Origin: Alicyclobacillus tolerans
GTDB lineage: Bacteria; Bacillota; Bacilli; Alicyclobacillales; Alicyclobacillaceae
DNA: 64,000 nucleotides
Assembly (NCBI RefSeq): GCF_900142255.1
Contig: NZ_FRAF01000009.1
Coordinates: 56,633 to 120,632, forward strand
Direction: 5' to 3'
In this document: in pieces, positions 54,583 to 63,810 of the stretch
How the letters are laid out: each line of letters opens with the position of its first letter
Position numbering within the stretch: position 1 is the first letter of the stretch
Position numbers and translations under genes: made by a program
Notes under the pieces: generated by a model
The model's database searches: none
Told to the model about the DNA's origin: nothing
The model's input: the letters and a program-made list of their open reading frames with translations, nothing else

Positions 54583-57500
54583 TTTGATAGGATTTAAATC
54601 GTTTGCCGATAAGACGACGTTGGAGTTTTCCCCTGGACTGACGGCGGTTGTAGGGCCCAATGGCAGTGGCAAAAGCAATGTGGCAGACGCTATTCGATGG
54701 GTGCTTGGTGAACAAAGTGCCAAATCTTTACGCGGCAATCGTATGGAAGATGTTATTTTTGCTGGCAGTGAAACGCGACGTGCCGTGAATTTTTGTGAAG
54801 TTTCACTTACGCTGGATAACGAAGATGGGCACTTGCCTGTTTCATACAAAGAAGTTAATATCACACGCCGTGTCTATCGTTCAGGGGAAAGTGAATATTT
54901 ATTAAATCGACAGCCTTGCCGTTTAAAAGATATTTTAGAACTTTTTATGGATTCTGGGCTTGGCAGAGAGTCTTATTCCATCATTGGTCAGGGACGTATT
55001 GAAGAAATGCTCTCGACGCACCCCGAAGATCGGCGTGGCCCTTTTGAAGATGCGGCAGGGATTGTTAAATTTAAACATCGCCGCAAGGAAGCGGAGCGAA
55101 AACTGGGGGAGACAGATGCCAATCTTACCCGTATTGACGATATCATTGCTGAGTTGGAACGGGAGGAGCGGCCGCTTGCTGTCGAAGCTAAACGTGCGCG
55201 CGAATATCTGGATATTGAGGCTGAATTGAAGACAACTGAAGCTCAAATTCTCATGCACGACATCGATAGTCTTTCTGAGCAACGAAAGCAGTTGGCTGCC
55301 GAATCGAGTTCTTTGGTGTCCCAACGTTCTGCCGCCAAAGATCGGCTTCGTGAATCAGAAGAGCAACTGAAGCATGAAAATCTTCAACTGGAACAAAAGC
55401 AAGAAGAAATGGAAATGGTTCAAGAGCAGCTTGCAAGACTCACAGCGCAACGTGAGGAATGGACTCGCGAGGCAGCGGTCTATCAAGAACGACGCGTTCA
55501 TCTGCTCGCAGCTCAAGCGGATCGGCAAAATCAAGTAGAAGAGGCGCGTCGTGAATTAAATCAACTGGCGGAGCGTCAAAAGCATATAGACTTGCGCCAG
55601 AGTGAAATCGCGGCAGATTGGGCGCAAATGCGTCAAGAAGAGCGGACGCTTTCAGCCTTGGTATTGACGGAAAACAGGACAAAGCTAGAGCGAGAGCTGG
55701 AAGAACTGAATAACCTTTATATTACATGGCATCAAGAAGCTGCTACGGCGCGCAATATCTATCGTTCTTTACAAGAACGGGATGCCGCCGATAGCAAACA
55801 GCGAGCTTGGCTGGTGGCCGAGGCAGAGCGTTTGGACAAGCTTCGCCAAGAGGCAAAAGAGATATTAGAAGCTAACAAGGTTATGGCGGCAAAAGAGCGT
55901 GAAGGGCTCGCTTCCATGGATCAGCGTTTATCGGAAGTTTCGCAACAATTTCGCGAGCTAGGTAAAGAAGATAGCCGATGGAAAGAAGAACGCCAGCGTT
56001 TGCGTCAGGAACTGGCGGCCTTACAATCACGTGTTGAATTATTGAGTGATTTGGAATCTGGCTATGATGGTTACGCGCTCGGGGTAAAAACGGTGCTTCA
56101 GGCGAAAGATGCCGGGCGTTTAGAACATATTTATGGTAGTATAGCCAACCTCATCAGGGTTCCCAAAGAGTTGGAGTTAGCCATTGAAACCGCACTGGGT
56201 GGAGCAGTTCAAAATTTGCTGGTGGCTTCAGAAGAAGATGCGCGACGGGCAATTGAGTATTTGAAGCAACGCCATGCGGGTCGAGCTACGTTTATGCCGC
56301 TTTCTGTGATTCGAGGTCGTTACCTTTCTGAGGAAGAAGCGGCCATTGTTAAGCAAGATGAGGGCGCGCTTGGTGTGGCCGGCCAGTTGCTTCAATATCA
56401 CTCAAATTACGAACAGGCGATTGCTCATCTTCTTGGCAATGTTGTAGTGGCGAAAACTTTGGTAGACGCCAATCGTTTGGCGCGTAAGCTGCGCTATCGG
56501 GTACGGTTGGTGACGCTTGAAGGTGATGTGGTAGCTCCAGGTGGCTTGATGTCAGGTGGTAGCCATGCACGAAAAGGTCCTGGATTGCTGGGACGTACTC
56601 GTGAAAAACAGGAAACCGAAGAACGACTTGCAGAGTTGCAGGAAAAAGAACAACAGGCAGGAGCAGAACTAGCCCTTGTAGAGAATCGCATGCGTGAAAT
56701 AGAACGATTGGGACAGACGCTGACCAAGGAACGTACGGAAATAGCCGAACGTTTGACGGTGGCCGAAGCATCCATTCGTGATGCAGAACTGCGTTTGGTC
56801 AATGCGGAAGAAAAATGGCAAGCTGTGCAATTTGAAATAAAAGAAAGTAAGGAATCAGACGAATTGCGCCGTACTCGTCTGCAACAGGCAGCTGAGAAAG
56901 TCGAAGAGACGGAAGCACGTATTGAACAAGGTGAACAGCAATTAACAGAAATTCGCAAAAAAATTCAAGATTGGGATCAAAATGCTCAACAAACGCAGGA
57001 GCAATTGACTGCTTTGCGAGTCCAAATGGCTACTCTTGAACAGGAGAAGAGCGCCAATCAGCAGCGTCTTCAGGAATTGTCAGGAGAAAAGGCAAAATTA
57101 GAACAGCGCTTGCAGACGGCAGACAAGGATTTAAGCGAGTTTGCTGCCTTACTTGCCCAACTTGCCGAGCGGGAACAAGAATTGCAGGAGCGTCTGAAAA
57201 ATTCATTTCAAGAAAAAGAAGAGATAGAGCATCGCATGCTCTGGTTGCGCCAGGAACGTCAAGTTTTAGAGTCTTCTTTGCGCGTCAAGGACAAAGCAGT
57301 CCATGAAGCGAGAGCTGCTTTAGCAGCTGTGGAAGAGCGGACTCATCGCTTGGCAGTGCTTGAAGAGCGCACAGATGCAGAATTGCGCCATGCCCTCGAA
57401 AAGTTGGGTCAACAGTATGAGATGACTTACGAGTGGGCTATCTCTAAACTTGAACGTCTGGAGAATGTGGAGAAAGCCAGGGAAACGGTACGCAACCTTC

Positions 57501-58135
57501 GTTTAAAACTGCAATCCATGGGTCATGTGCGAGTGAGTGCCTGGGAAGAGTGGAATCGGTTAACAGAGCGTCTGCAATTTTTGCAATCGGAAAGAGATGA
57601 TGTTCTTGCAGCAAAAGCGCAATTATTAGATGTCATACAAAATCTTGATGAGCAGATGCAAGAACGGTTTCAAGCAACTTTTGATCAGATTCGCTCTGAA
57701 TTTCAGATTGTATTTCGTCAATTGTTTCAAGGTGGACGAGCAGATTTGCAGTTGACAGATCCAGAGCATCTGTTGACAACAGGTATTGAGGTTATCGCTG
57801 AACCACCAGGGAAAAAATTGCAGAGTCTCAATTTGCTTTCTGGTGGTGAACGCGCTTTGACAGCCATGGCGTTACTTTTTGCCATTTTGCGTGTTCGACC
57901 TGTGCCATTTTGTGTTCTTGATGAGGTGGAGGCTGCTCTCGACGAAGGCAATGTAGGTCGTTTTGCTCAACAACTGCAAGCTTTCGCCGCAGCAACACAA
58001 TTTATTGTTATCACGCATCGTCGCGGTACTATGGAAGCCGCTGATGTGCTATATGGTGTGACCATGCAAGAATTAGGCGTATCCTCCATGGTGAGTGTGC
58101 GCATAGCGGAAGACTGGGAAGATGAACCAGCCTAA
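54563..58135 (+). CDS. smc: Chromosome partition protein Smc
   Basis: Condensin ATPase that compacts and segregates the chromosome. N-terminal head with GPNGSGKSNVADAIRWVLGE (Walker A, about 31-50), long coiled coil, hinge near 510-640 (GSIANLIRVP to APGGLMSGG), second coiled coil, and C-terminal head with LLSGGERALTAMAL (signature) and FCVLDEVEAALDEGN (Walker B). ATG 54563 gives MFLKRIDLIGFKSFA, the family start; an upstream GTG at 54551 is less likely. 1190 residues, normal. Confidence 0.96.
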   Translation: MFLKRIDLIGFKSFADKTTLEFSPGLTAVVGPNGSGKSNVADAIRWVLGEQSAKSLRGNRMEDVIFAGSETRRAVNFCEVSLTLDNEDGHLPVSYKEVNITRRVYRSGESEYLLNRQPCRLKDILELFMDSGLGRESYSIIGQGRIEEMLSTHPEDRRGPFEDAAGIVKFKHRRKEAERKLGETDANLTRIDDIIAELEREERPLAVEAKRAREYLDIEAELKTTEAQILMHDIDSLSEQRKQLAAESSSLVSQRSAAKDRLRESEEQLKHENLQLEQKQEEMEMVQEQLARLTAQREEWTREAAVYQERRVHLLAAQADRQNQVEEARRELNQLAERQKHIDLRQSEIAADWAQMRQEERTLSALVLTENRTKLERELEELNNLYITWHQEAATARNIYRSLQERDAADSKQRAWLVAEAERLDKLRQEAKEILEANKVMAAKEREGLASMDQRLSEVSQQFRELGKEDSRWKEERQRLRQELAALQSRVELLSDLESGYDGYALGVKTVLQAKDAGRLEHIYGSIANLIRVPKELELAIETALGGAVQNLLVASEEDARRAIEYLKQRHAGRATFMPLSVIRGRYLSEEEAAIVKQDEGALGVAGQLLQYHSNYEQAIAHLLGNVVVAKTLVDANRLARKLRYRVRLVTLEGDVVAPGGLMSGGSHARKGPGLLGRTREKQETEERLAELQEKEQQAGAELALVENRMREIERLGQTLTKERTEIAERLTVAEASIRDAELRLVNAEEKWQAVQFEIKESKESDELRRTRLQQAAEKVEETEARIEQGEQQLTEIRKKIQDWDQNAQQTQEQLTALRVQMATLEQEKSANQQRLQELSGEKAKLEQRLQTADKDLSEFAALLAQLAEREQELQERLKNSFQEKEEIEHRMLWLRQERQVLESSLRVKDKAVHEARAALAAVEERTHRLAVLEERTDAELRHALEKLGQQYEMTYEWAISKLERLENVEKARETVRNLRLKLQSMGHVRVSAWEEWNRLTERLQFLQSERDDVLAAKAQLLDVIQNLDEQMQERFQATFDQIRSEFQIVFRQLFQGGRADLQLTDPEHLLTTGIEVIAEPPGKKLQSLNLLSGGERALTAMALLFAILRVRPVPFCVLDEVEAALDEGNVGRFAQQLQAFAAATQFIVITHRRGTMEAADVLYGVTMQELGVSSMVSVRIAEDWEDEPA

Positions 58136-58182
58136 ACTTTCTTGAATAGTCAAGCTCATGGGCCAGAGAAATGAGGGATAAT

Positions 58183-59097
58183 GTGGGTATTTTTGAACGA
58201 TTTAAGCAGGGGTTAAAGAAAAGTCGAGGAGCGTTGTTTGGCAGATTAGGCCACTTGTTTTCTTCCAACAGATTGGACGATTCTGTCTATGAAGAGATGG
58301 AAGAAGCTTTTTTGGCTGCCGATATGGGTATGGAAACCTCGCTTCAAGTAGTCGAACGCGTTCGTCGATTAGCTCGAGAAAATAAAATTCAACAACCATC
58401 TGAACTTCCGCCTTTAATGGCGCAAGCGCTCACTGAAGCATTGGAGAAAGTTGATCCAACACCATCTGTAGCAGCGGACGGACCTACACTTGTTTTGGTT
58501 GTCGGTGTCAACGGTGCTGGTAAAACAACTTCGATTGGCAAGTTGGCTCACTATTATAAATCGCAAGGGAAAAAAGTATTATTGGCTGCAGGAGACACAT
58601 TCCGAGCCGCCGCAACGGAACAGTTGGTCGCTTGGGGCGAGCGTGTTGGTTGCGATGTAGTGCGTCACGTGGCAGGAGCCGACCCGGCTGCAGTCGTTTA
58701 TGATGCCATTCAGGCGGCCAAGTCGCGCAAAGTGGACTTTATTCTTTGTGATACGGCAGGTCGTTTGCAGAATAAAGATCACCTTATGAAAGAATTGGCT
58801 AAAATCTACAAAGTTGCTTCCCGGGAACTACCGGGATCGCCTCATGAAGTTTTGTTAGTGTTGGATGGAACGACCGGGCAAAATGCCATCTCGCAAGCAA
58901 AAGTATTTCGCGAAGTGGTTCAAGTCAGTGGCATTGTGTTAACCAAGTTGGACGGCACAGCCAAAGGCGGTGTGGTTTTGCCGATTGTACAGGAACTAGG
59001 CATTCCTGTGAAATGGGTTGGGCTTGGTGAGAGCAAGGAAGATCTTCAACCTTTTTCAGCGCGCGCATTTGCGGAGAGTCTTTGCGAGGAAGAATAA
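58183..59097 (+). CDS. ftsY: Signal recognition particle receptor FtsY
   Basis: SRP GTPase that docks translating ribosomes at the membrane. Short N-terminal A region, N domain (about 25-95) and G domain with GVNGAGKTTSIGKLA (G1), DTFRAAATEQL, DTAGRLQNK (G3), TKLDGTAKGG (G4). GTG 58183 has GAGGG five bases upstream and begins GIFERFKQGLKK; an ATG at 58171 is possible. 304 residues, normal for Firmicutes. Confidence 0.95.
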   Translation: MGIFERFKQGLKKSRGALFGRLGHLFSSNRLDDSVYEEMEEAFLAADMGMETSLQVVERVRRLARENKIQQPSELPPLMAQALTEALEKVDPTPSVAADGPTLVLVVGVNGAGKTTSIGKLAHYYKSQGKKVLLAAGDTFRAAATEQLVAWGERVGCDVVRHVAGADPAAVVYDAIQAAKSRKVDFILCDTAGRLQNKDHLMKELAKIYKVASRELPGSPHEVLLVLDGTTGQNAISQAKVFREVVQVSGIVLTKLDGTAKGGVVLPIVQELGIPVKWVGLGESKEDLQPFSARAFAESLCEEE

Positions 59098-59122
59098 TGT
59101 TGTCAAGGTGAGGAGGTTGACA

Positions 59123-59527
59123 GTGGGGCGGGAGCCGAATATGATAGAAAAGGTCGCACGTGTCAATGCGTTGTATGACTTTTATGGTCAGCTTCTCACA
59201 TCACGCCAGCAACAAATGTTTGAACTTCATTATTTCGATGACTGGTCGTATGGAGAGATTGCCGCCCAGCATGGAGTATCCAGACAAGCTGTTCATGACA
59301 ATCTCACGCGTGCAGAAGAAGTGCTGGAACGGTATGAGTCACAACTTGGTTTGCTGGCGCACCATCAGCGTCAACAGGAATGGTTGAAGTGCTTGCAGGC
59401 GGCTTGGCATCGTGTAACTCAAAATCATCCTGACCTGTCAGACGAAGAAATGGAGCCAATAAACAGGATATTGGAAGAGTGGAAGCAATTCCTGTTTGGC
59501 GAGGAGAGGGGGGATCTGCGTGTTTGA
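59123..59527 (+). CDS. ylxM: YlxM-type helix-turn-helix protein (UPF0122)
   Basis: 134-residue sigma-70 region-4-like helix-turn-helix protein always near ffh; it modulates SRP GTPase activity in streptococci. The HTH is at about 33-58 (WSYGEIAAQHGVSRQAVHDN). GTG 59123 is six bases after AGGAGG; ATG 59141, which gives MIEKVARVNALYDFY, also fits homologues. Overlaps ffh by eight bases. Confidence 0.9.
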   Translation: MGREPNMIEKVARVNALYDFYGQLLTSRQQQMFELHYFDDWSYGEIAAQHGVSRQAVHDNLTRAEEVLERYESQLGLLAHHQRQQEWLKCLQAAWHRVTQNHPDLSDEEMEPINRILEEWKQFLFGEERGDLRV

Positions 59528-60974
59528 AGCATTGTCAAGCAGTTTGCAAAAAGCGCTCAGCAAGCTGCGCAGTAAAGGCAAACTTACAGAAGAAGACGTT
59601 GCTCTCGCCATGAGGGAAGTTCGTCTTGCACTGCTTGCTGCGGACGTCAACGTAAAAGTGATTAAACAGTTTGTCGATCGCGTTCGGGAACGTGCAGTAG
59701 GCGTAGATGTGCAAAACAGTTTGACGCCTGGACAACAGGTCGTCAAGATTGTTTATGAAGAGTTGACCGAGTTGATGGGTGGCGAGCAAGCGAAAATCAA
59801 GATGGCAGCCAAGCCGCCCACGGTTATCATGCTGGTCGGTCTGCAAGGTGCTGGTAAGACCACCACCATTGCCAAGCTTGCCCTTAGCTTCAAACAGCAT
59901 GAGCACCGTCCGCTCCTGATTGCTGCAGACGTCTATCGTCCAGCAGCCATTCAACAGTTGGAGGTTCTAGGTACTCAGATTGATGTCCCAGTTTTTCAAC
60001 TGGGTCAGTCCCAACTTCCCAAAGAGATTGTTCGGCAAGGATTGCGCGCTGCACAAGCTCAAGGGGCTGACATTGTACTTGTCGATACCGCAGGACGCCT
60101 GCACATTGATGAGGATTTAATGAAAGAACTGGAAGATATCCAGTCTCTCGCTGAGCCGGATGAAGTTTTGCTTGTGGTTGATGCCATGACTGGGCAGGAC
60201 GCGGTACATGTGGCAGAAACTTTTCATCAAAGGCTCAGTCTCACGGGTGTCATTCTCACCAAATTAGACGGCGATGCGCGTGGAGGAGCGGCATTAACGA
60301 TTCGTTCTGCCACGGGCTGTCCCATCAAGTATGTTGGTCTCGGTGAGAAGATTGAACCGTTGCAACCTTTCCATCCCGATCGTATGGCTTCGCGCATTTT
60401 AGGCATGGGAGATGTTCTTAGCCTGATTGAACGAGCCGAACAAACAGTGGATATGGAAAAGGCGCGGGAAATGGAGCAAAAGATGCGCAACGCATCTTTT
60501 ACGCTGGATGATTTTCGCGAGATGTTCCAACAAGTTCGCAATTTGGGCCCACTCGATCAAATCATGAAAATGATTCCCGGGATGAACAAAATGAAGGGTT
60601 TGGAGAATGTCGATCTCGGTGATAAGCGTTTTTTGCGCATGGATGCTATCATTACTTCCATGACAAAAGAGGAACGTGCCAATCCTGATGTCATGAATGC
60701 AAGTCGGCGTAGGCGAGTGGCAATGGGAAGTGGGACCACCGTTCGTGAGGTAAACCAAGTTCTCAATCAATTTGAGCAGACGCGTCAGATGATGAAAAAA
60801 TTTTCAGGAATTGGCAAAAAAATGGGACGCCGAAATGCGCTTAGTGCGCTGAAGTCGCTCGGGATGGATGGTGGAATTCCTAATTTACAAGATGAATTGG
60901 GCAAATTGCCTCTCTCAGCAGAGGGTTCCAATTTTCCAAAATCTCGTCGACATCATAAGAAAAAGAAAAAATAA
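59520..60974 (+). CDS. ffh: Signal recognition particle protein Ffh
   Basis: SRP54 GTPase that binds signal peptides and SRP RNA. N domain (MFEALSSSLQKAL...), G domain with GLQGAGKTTTIAKLA, DVYRPAAIQQLE, DTAGRLHID and TKLDGDARGG, and the Met-rich M domain with the RNA-binding RRRRVAMGSGTTV. The C-terminus ends in a basic HHKKKKK tail. GTG 59520; 484 residues, slightly longer than in B. subtilis. Confidence 0.96.
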   Translation: MFEALSSSLQKALSKLRSKGKLTEEDVALAMREVRLALLAADVNVKVIKQFVDRVRERAVGVDVQNSLTPGQQVVKIVYEELTELMGGEQAKIKMAAKPPTVIMLVGLQGAGKTTTIAKLALSFKQHEHRPLLIAADVYRPAAIQQLEVLGTQIDVPVFQLGQSQLPKEIVRQGLRAAQAQGADIVLVDTAGRLHIDEDLMKELEDIQSLAEPDEVLLVVDAMTGQDAVHVAETFHQRLSLTGVILTKLDGDARGGAALTIRSATGCPIKYVGLGEKIEPLQPFHPDRMASRILGMGDVLSLIERAEQTVDMEKAREMEQKMRNASFTLDDFREMFQQVRNLGPLDQIMKMIPGMNKMKGLENVDLGDKRFLRMDAIITSMTKEERANPDVMNASRRRRVAMGSGTTVREVNQVLNQFEQTRQMMKKFSGIGKKMGRRNALSALKSLGMDGGIPNLQDELGKLPLSAEGSNFPKSRRHHKKKKK

Positions 60975-60996
60975 TGAATGCAAAGGATGATAATTG

Positions 60997-61269
60997 ATGG
61001 CAGTCAAAATTCGTTTGAAAAGAATGGGTGCTAAAAAAGCTCCTTTTTATCGTTTGGTTGTTGCGGAATCTCGTTCGCCTCGTGATGGACGTTTTATTGA
61101 AGAGATTGGTACTTATAATCCGCTCAAGGATCCTGCGGAAATTAGCATTAATGAAGAACGTGCCCTGCATTGGCTTTCAACGGGAGCCCAACCTTCTGAC
61201 ACCGTGCGTCATCTGTTAAGTAAGCAGGGGGTATTGAAGAAATTTCATGAGGCTCGGCAAGCAAAATAA
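60997..61269 (+). CDS. rpsP: Small ribosomal subunit protein bS16
   Basis: 90-residue 30S protein starting [35 protein letters not shown], the invariant family opening. ATG 60997 with AAAGG ten bases upstream; the preceding TTG at 60994 would add one residue. Confidence 0.96.
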   Translation: MAVKIRLKRMGAKKAPFYRLVVAESRSPRDGRFIEEIGTYNPLKDPAEISINEERALHWLSTGAQPSDTVRHLLSKQGVLKKFHEARQAK

Positions 61270-61280
61270 ATTCATCAGTA

Positions 61281-61310
61281 AGCCAGGCCGGCATTTTGCC
61301 GGCTTTGGCT
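61281..61310 (+). other. GC-rich hairpin after rpsP
   Basis: AGCC-GGCCGGC pairs with GCCGGC-GGCT around TTTT. The tract after it is not T-rich, so it may only protect the rpsP message or slow polymerase. Confidence 0.35.
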
Positions 61311-61374
61311 GCTTGTATTTATCATCGAATTTTCCAGTCATTGATTTTATCTGCGGGTGTCAGGAGCGGGTTTG

Positions 61375-61614
61375 ATGGAAAAATTGATTCGCTTTCTGGT
61401 AGAAGCTATTGTCGATTATCCACAGGACATTCAAATAGATGCTCATACAATCGATGGGGGTTCTGTCACGTATCGACTCTATGTGCATCCGGACGATGTT
61501 GGCAAAGTTATAGGACGCCAAGGACGTATTGTAAAATCGTTGCGTCAAATACTAGCAGCTTCTGCACATCGTCAAGGACTTCGAGTACAATTAGAAATTG
61601 AAGCAAAACGTTAA
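61375..61614 (+). CDS. khpA: KH-domain RNA-binding protein KhpA
   Basis: 79-residue single KH domain protein; the GxxG loop is in VIGRQGRIVKSLR. It partners with KhpB/Jag in RNA binding and cell elongation control in Firmicutes. ATG 61375 has AGGAG nine bases upstream. Equivalent to ylqC of B. subtilis. Confidence 0.94.
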   Translation: MEKLIRFLVEAIVDYPQDIQIDAHTIDGGSVTYRLYVHPDDVGKVIGRQGRIVKSLRQILAASAHRQGLRVQLEIEAKR

Positions 61615-61675
61615 AACAGCGATCAGCGTTAAAATAGAAGTAGAGCGCAGTTCGAAATTTAAAGGAGCGAATATT

Positions 61676-62098
61676 GTGCAAATTCGTCAACCAGTAGCGG
61701 TGAAATTTATTTTGACAGAGATGGCAAAGCAGCAAATTATCCAGGAACATCGCAAACAAATTGAGCAACTTGGGCATGAGTTAGAACAGATTGAGGAACA
61801 AGGTAAGCAAGCAATCGAACAAGCTATGAGTCAAGGTGGCGAAATAGCTAAACAGGTTCGCGAGCAAGTGGAGACGGAAAAAAATAATCGTCTCATGCAA
61901 CGCGAACAACTTCTCCAACAAATGCAACAAATTCAACAGTTAGAGTTGGGGACGGAGATTCAAAATATGAATGTGGAAACAGTGGTTGATGTTCGAGTAG
62001 GAGATGACTGGAGTAAAATTTTAATGGGCTCGGAAATTGTTGTGAAAGATGGTGTGGTTGTCGATATCCGTCGTGGAGGTCAATCCTTCCAAGAATAA
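61676..62098 (+). CDS. ylqD: YlqD family protein
   Basis: 140-residue protein with a Gln/Glu-rich coiled coil (about 18-88) and a short C-terminal domain (GTEIQNMNVETVVDVRVGDDW). GTG 61676 has AAAGGAG eight bases upstream and yields the usual N-terminus (QIRQPVAVKFILTE). Function unknown; position between khpA and rimM is the Bacillus one. Confidence 0.88.
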   Translation: MQIRQPVAVKFILTEMAKQQIIQEHRKQIEQLGHELEQIEEQGKQAIEQAMSQGGEIAKQVREQVETEKNNRLMQREQLLQQMQQIQQLELGTEIQNMNVETVVDVRVGDDWSKILMGSEIVVKDGVVVDIRRGGQSFQE

Positions 62099-62270
62099 AC
62101 TTATTTGATTTGGGACGGATTTTTCGCCAAGCATCATAGAATGGATGGGCGGGCGTTGCGCTTTTGCCCATTCTTTGCGTTGTGATATTCCTATAGGGTG
62201 ATCTAGCATTCAAATATTATAAAGATAAATAGAATGGACAAGCCTCCAATAAGGAGAAAGGAGGATCTAC

Positions 62271-62822
62271 ATGAGAGAAAAATTTTTTACTGTGGGTGTG
62301 ATAGTATCGCCGCATGCTTTGCGAGGGGCGGTTAAGGTATATCCTCGTACTGACTTCCCGGAAGTTCGATTTTCGAAAGGTTCTCAATTATGGATTCGTC
62401 GTCCTAATCAAGATCCCTTTCAAGAAGTTTTTGTAGAATCAGCCAAGAAACATCAAAAATTTTGGATTCTCACTTTTGAACAAATCCAGTCCATTTCTCA
62501 GGTGGAAGATTGGCGTAAAACAGAATTGTGTATTCCTGAATCAATGCTGGAGCCATTGCCGGAAGGGACTTACTACATTCACCAATTAATTGGTCTTCAG
62601 GTATATCGAGACTCTGGCGAGTATTTAGGAGAATTAATGGAAGTGCTGCAACCGGGTGCGAATGATGTGTATGTTGTGAAAAAGTCAGATCAAACAAGAG
62701 AACTTTTGATTCCTGCCATTCCTTCATGCGTATTAAATATTTCTTTAGATGAGAAGCGGATGACAGTGCATCTTCTCCCGGGATTGCTTGAGGAAGAGAC
62801 AGGAGAAGGTCAAAATGCTTAA
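62271..62822 (+). CDS. rimM: Ribosome maturation factor RimM
   Basis: 16S processing factor that binds bS19 on the 30S head. N-terminal beta barrel (FTVGVIVSPHALRGAVKVYPRTDFPE) and C-terminal PRC barrel (YYIHQLIGLQVY..., ELLIPAIPSCVLNISLDEKRM). AAAGGAGG precedes ATG. 183 residues. A weak hairpin lies in the 172-base gap before it (about 62137-62176), without a clear promoter. Confidence 0.94.
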   Translation: MREKFFTVGVIVSPHALRGAVKVYPRTDFPEVRFSKGSQLWIRRPNQDPFQEVFVESAKKHQKFWILTFEQIQSISQVEDWRKTELCIPESMLEPLPEGTYYIHQLIGLQVYRDSGEYLGELMEVLQPGANDVYVVKKSDQTRELLIPAIPSCVLNISLDEKRMTVHLLPGLLEEETGEGQNA

Positions 62823-63567
62823 ATTTCACGTCTTGACATTGTTTCCGGAACTATTTACTCCCTTTTTCGAGACAAGTATCATCAAACGTGCACAAGATTC
62901 GGGAGCCACTCAGCTTCAGTGTATAAATTTTCGGGATTATGCAACTGACCGGCATCGCACTGTGGATGATTATCCGTTTGGTGGCGGTGCAGGTATGCTT
63001 CTTAAACCAGAACCCATTTTCCGTGCCCTTGAAGCTTTACAAGAGCGTGAGACACCAGATGCAATTCTCCTCATGACTCCCCAAGGAAAGCCTTATCGGC
63101 AAAGTATGGCTCAGGAATTTTCACAAAAGAAATCTTTGGTTATTCTCTGCGGACATTATGAAGGAATGGACGATCGCGTTCGCCAAACTTGGGTAACTGA
63201 CGAAATTTCGCTGGGAGATTTCGTCATGACAGGCGGAGAAATAGCGGCTATGGCAGTTATTGATTCAGTTGTACGACTTCTTCCAAGTGTGCTCGGTAAT
63301 CAAGAATCGTTAGCGGAAGAATCGCATAGCCATGGACTTTTGGAGTATCCACAATACACTCGGCCTGCTGTATTTCGTGGAATATCCGTGCCGCCAGTGT
63401 TGCTTTCCGGACACCATGGGAAAATTGCTGAATGGCGACGAATGCAGTCGTTATATCGTACTTGGAAGCGAAGACCCGATATGTTACTTCATGCAAATTT
63501 ATCTGAGGCCGATCGCGTTGTCATTCAACGATTTGAAAAAGGAGATTGGAGTGGGCTTGATGGTTGA
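62815..63567 (+). CDS. trmD: tRNA (guanine37-N1)-methyltransferase TrmD
   Basis: SPOUT (knotted) methyltransferase that makes m1G37. HVLTLFPELF at the N-terminus, DDYPFGGGAGML (near 46), ILCGHYEGMDDRV (near 112) and EISLGDFVMTGGE (near 130) in the SAM knot. ATG 62815 is nine bases after AGGAG and overlaps rimM by eight. 250 residues. rplS does not follow it here. Confidence 0.95.
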   Translation: MLKFHVLTLFPELFTPFFETSIIKRAQDSGATQLQCINFRDYATDRHRTVDDYPFGGGAGMLLKPEPIFRALEALQERETPDAILLMTPQGKPYRQSMAQEFSQKKSLVILCGHYEGMDDRVRQTWVTDEISLGDFVMTGGEIAAMAVIDSVVRLLPSVLGNQESLAEESHSHGLLEYPQYTRPAVFRGISVPPVLLSGHHGKIAEWRRMQSLYRTWKRRPDMLLHANLSEADRVVIQRFEKGDWSGLDG

Positions 63568-63614
63568 AAATCACACGATTTGACCATCTGTTAGGAAATT
63601 ATTTCGCAGGCAAT

Positions 63615-63634
63615 GAAAAAAACCGATTTTTTTC
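63615..63634. other. A7/T7 hairpin upstream of the rRNA promoter
   Basis: GAAAAAAA pairs perfectly with TTTTTTTC around CCGA. It may act as a weak terminator for trmD or as an A/T-rich UP element for the rRNA promoter 12 bases downstream. Confidence 0.4.
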
Positions 63635-63645
63635 GACAGAAGCTA

Positions 63646-63674
63646 TTGCTTTTTCGACAAAAAGGAGGTAAGAT
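63646..63674 (+). promoter_or_regulatory. rRNA operon promoter
   Basis: TTGCTT (63646-63651), 17-base spacer, TAAGAT (63669-63674). About 130 bases of leader follow, including CCTTGAAAACTAAACA (63728-63743), a type of leader often seen before 16S genes in Bacilli. Confidence 0.6.
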
Positions 63675-63810
63675 AGTCGCTGTCGCTGCAAGAGGGGACG
63701 CGAAAGAGAGCCTTGGCAGCGAGAGAACCTTGAAAACTAAACACGCACAAGAATCACCAAACGCCAGAGAAGAAGTGCCCGAGCTCGAGAGAGCGAGGGA
63801 GAAGGAATTA

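Noticed and set aside
62099..62270. Terminator before rimM
   Set aside because: The GAATGG/CCATTC hairpin has a large unpaired interior and no solid T run, so it was left unlisted.
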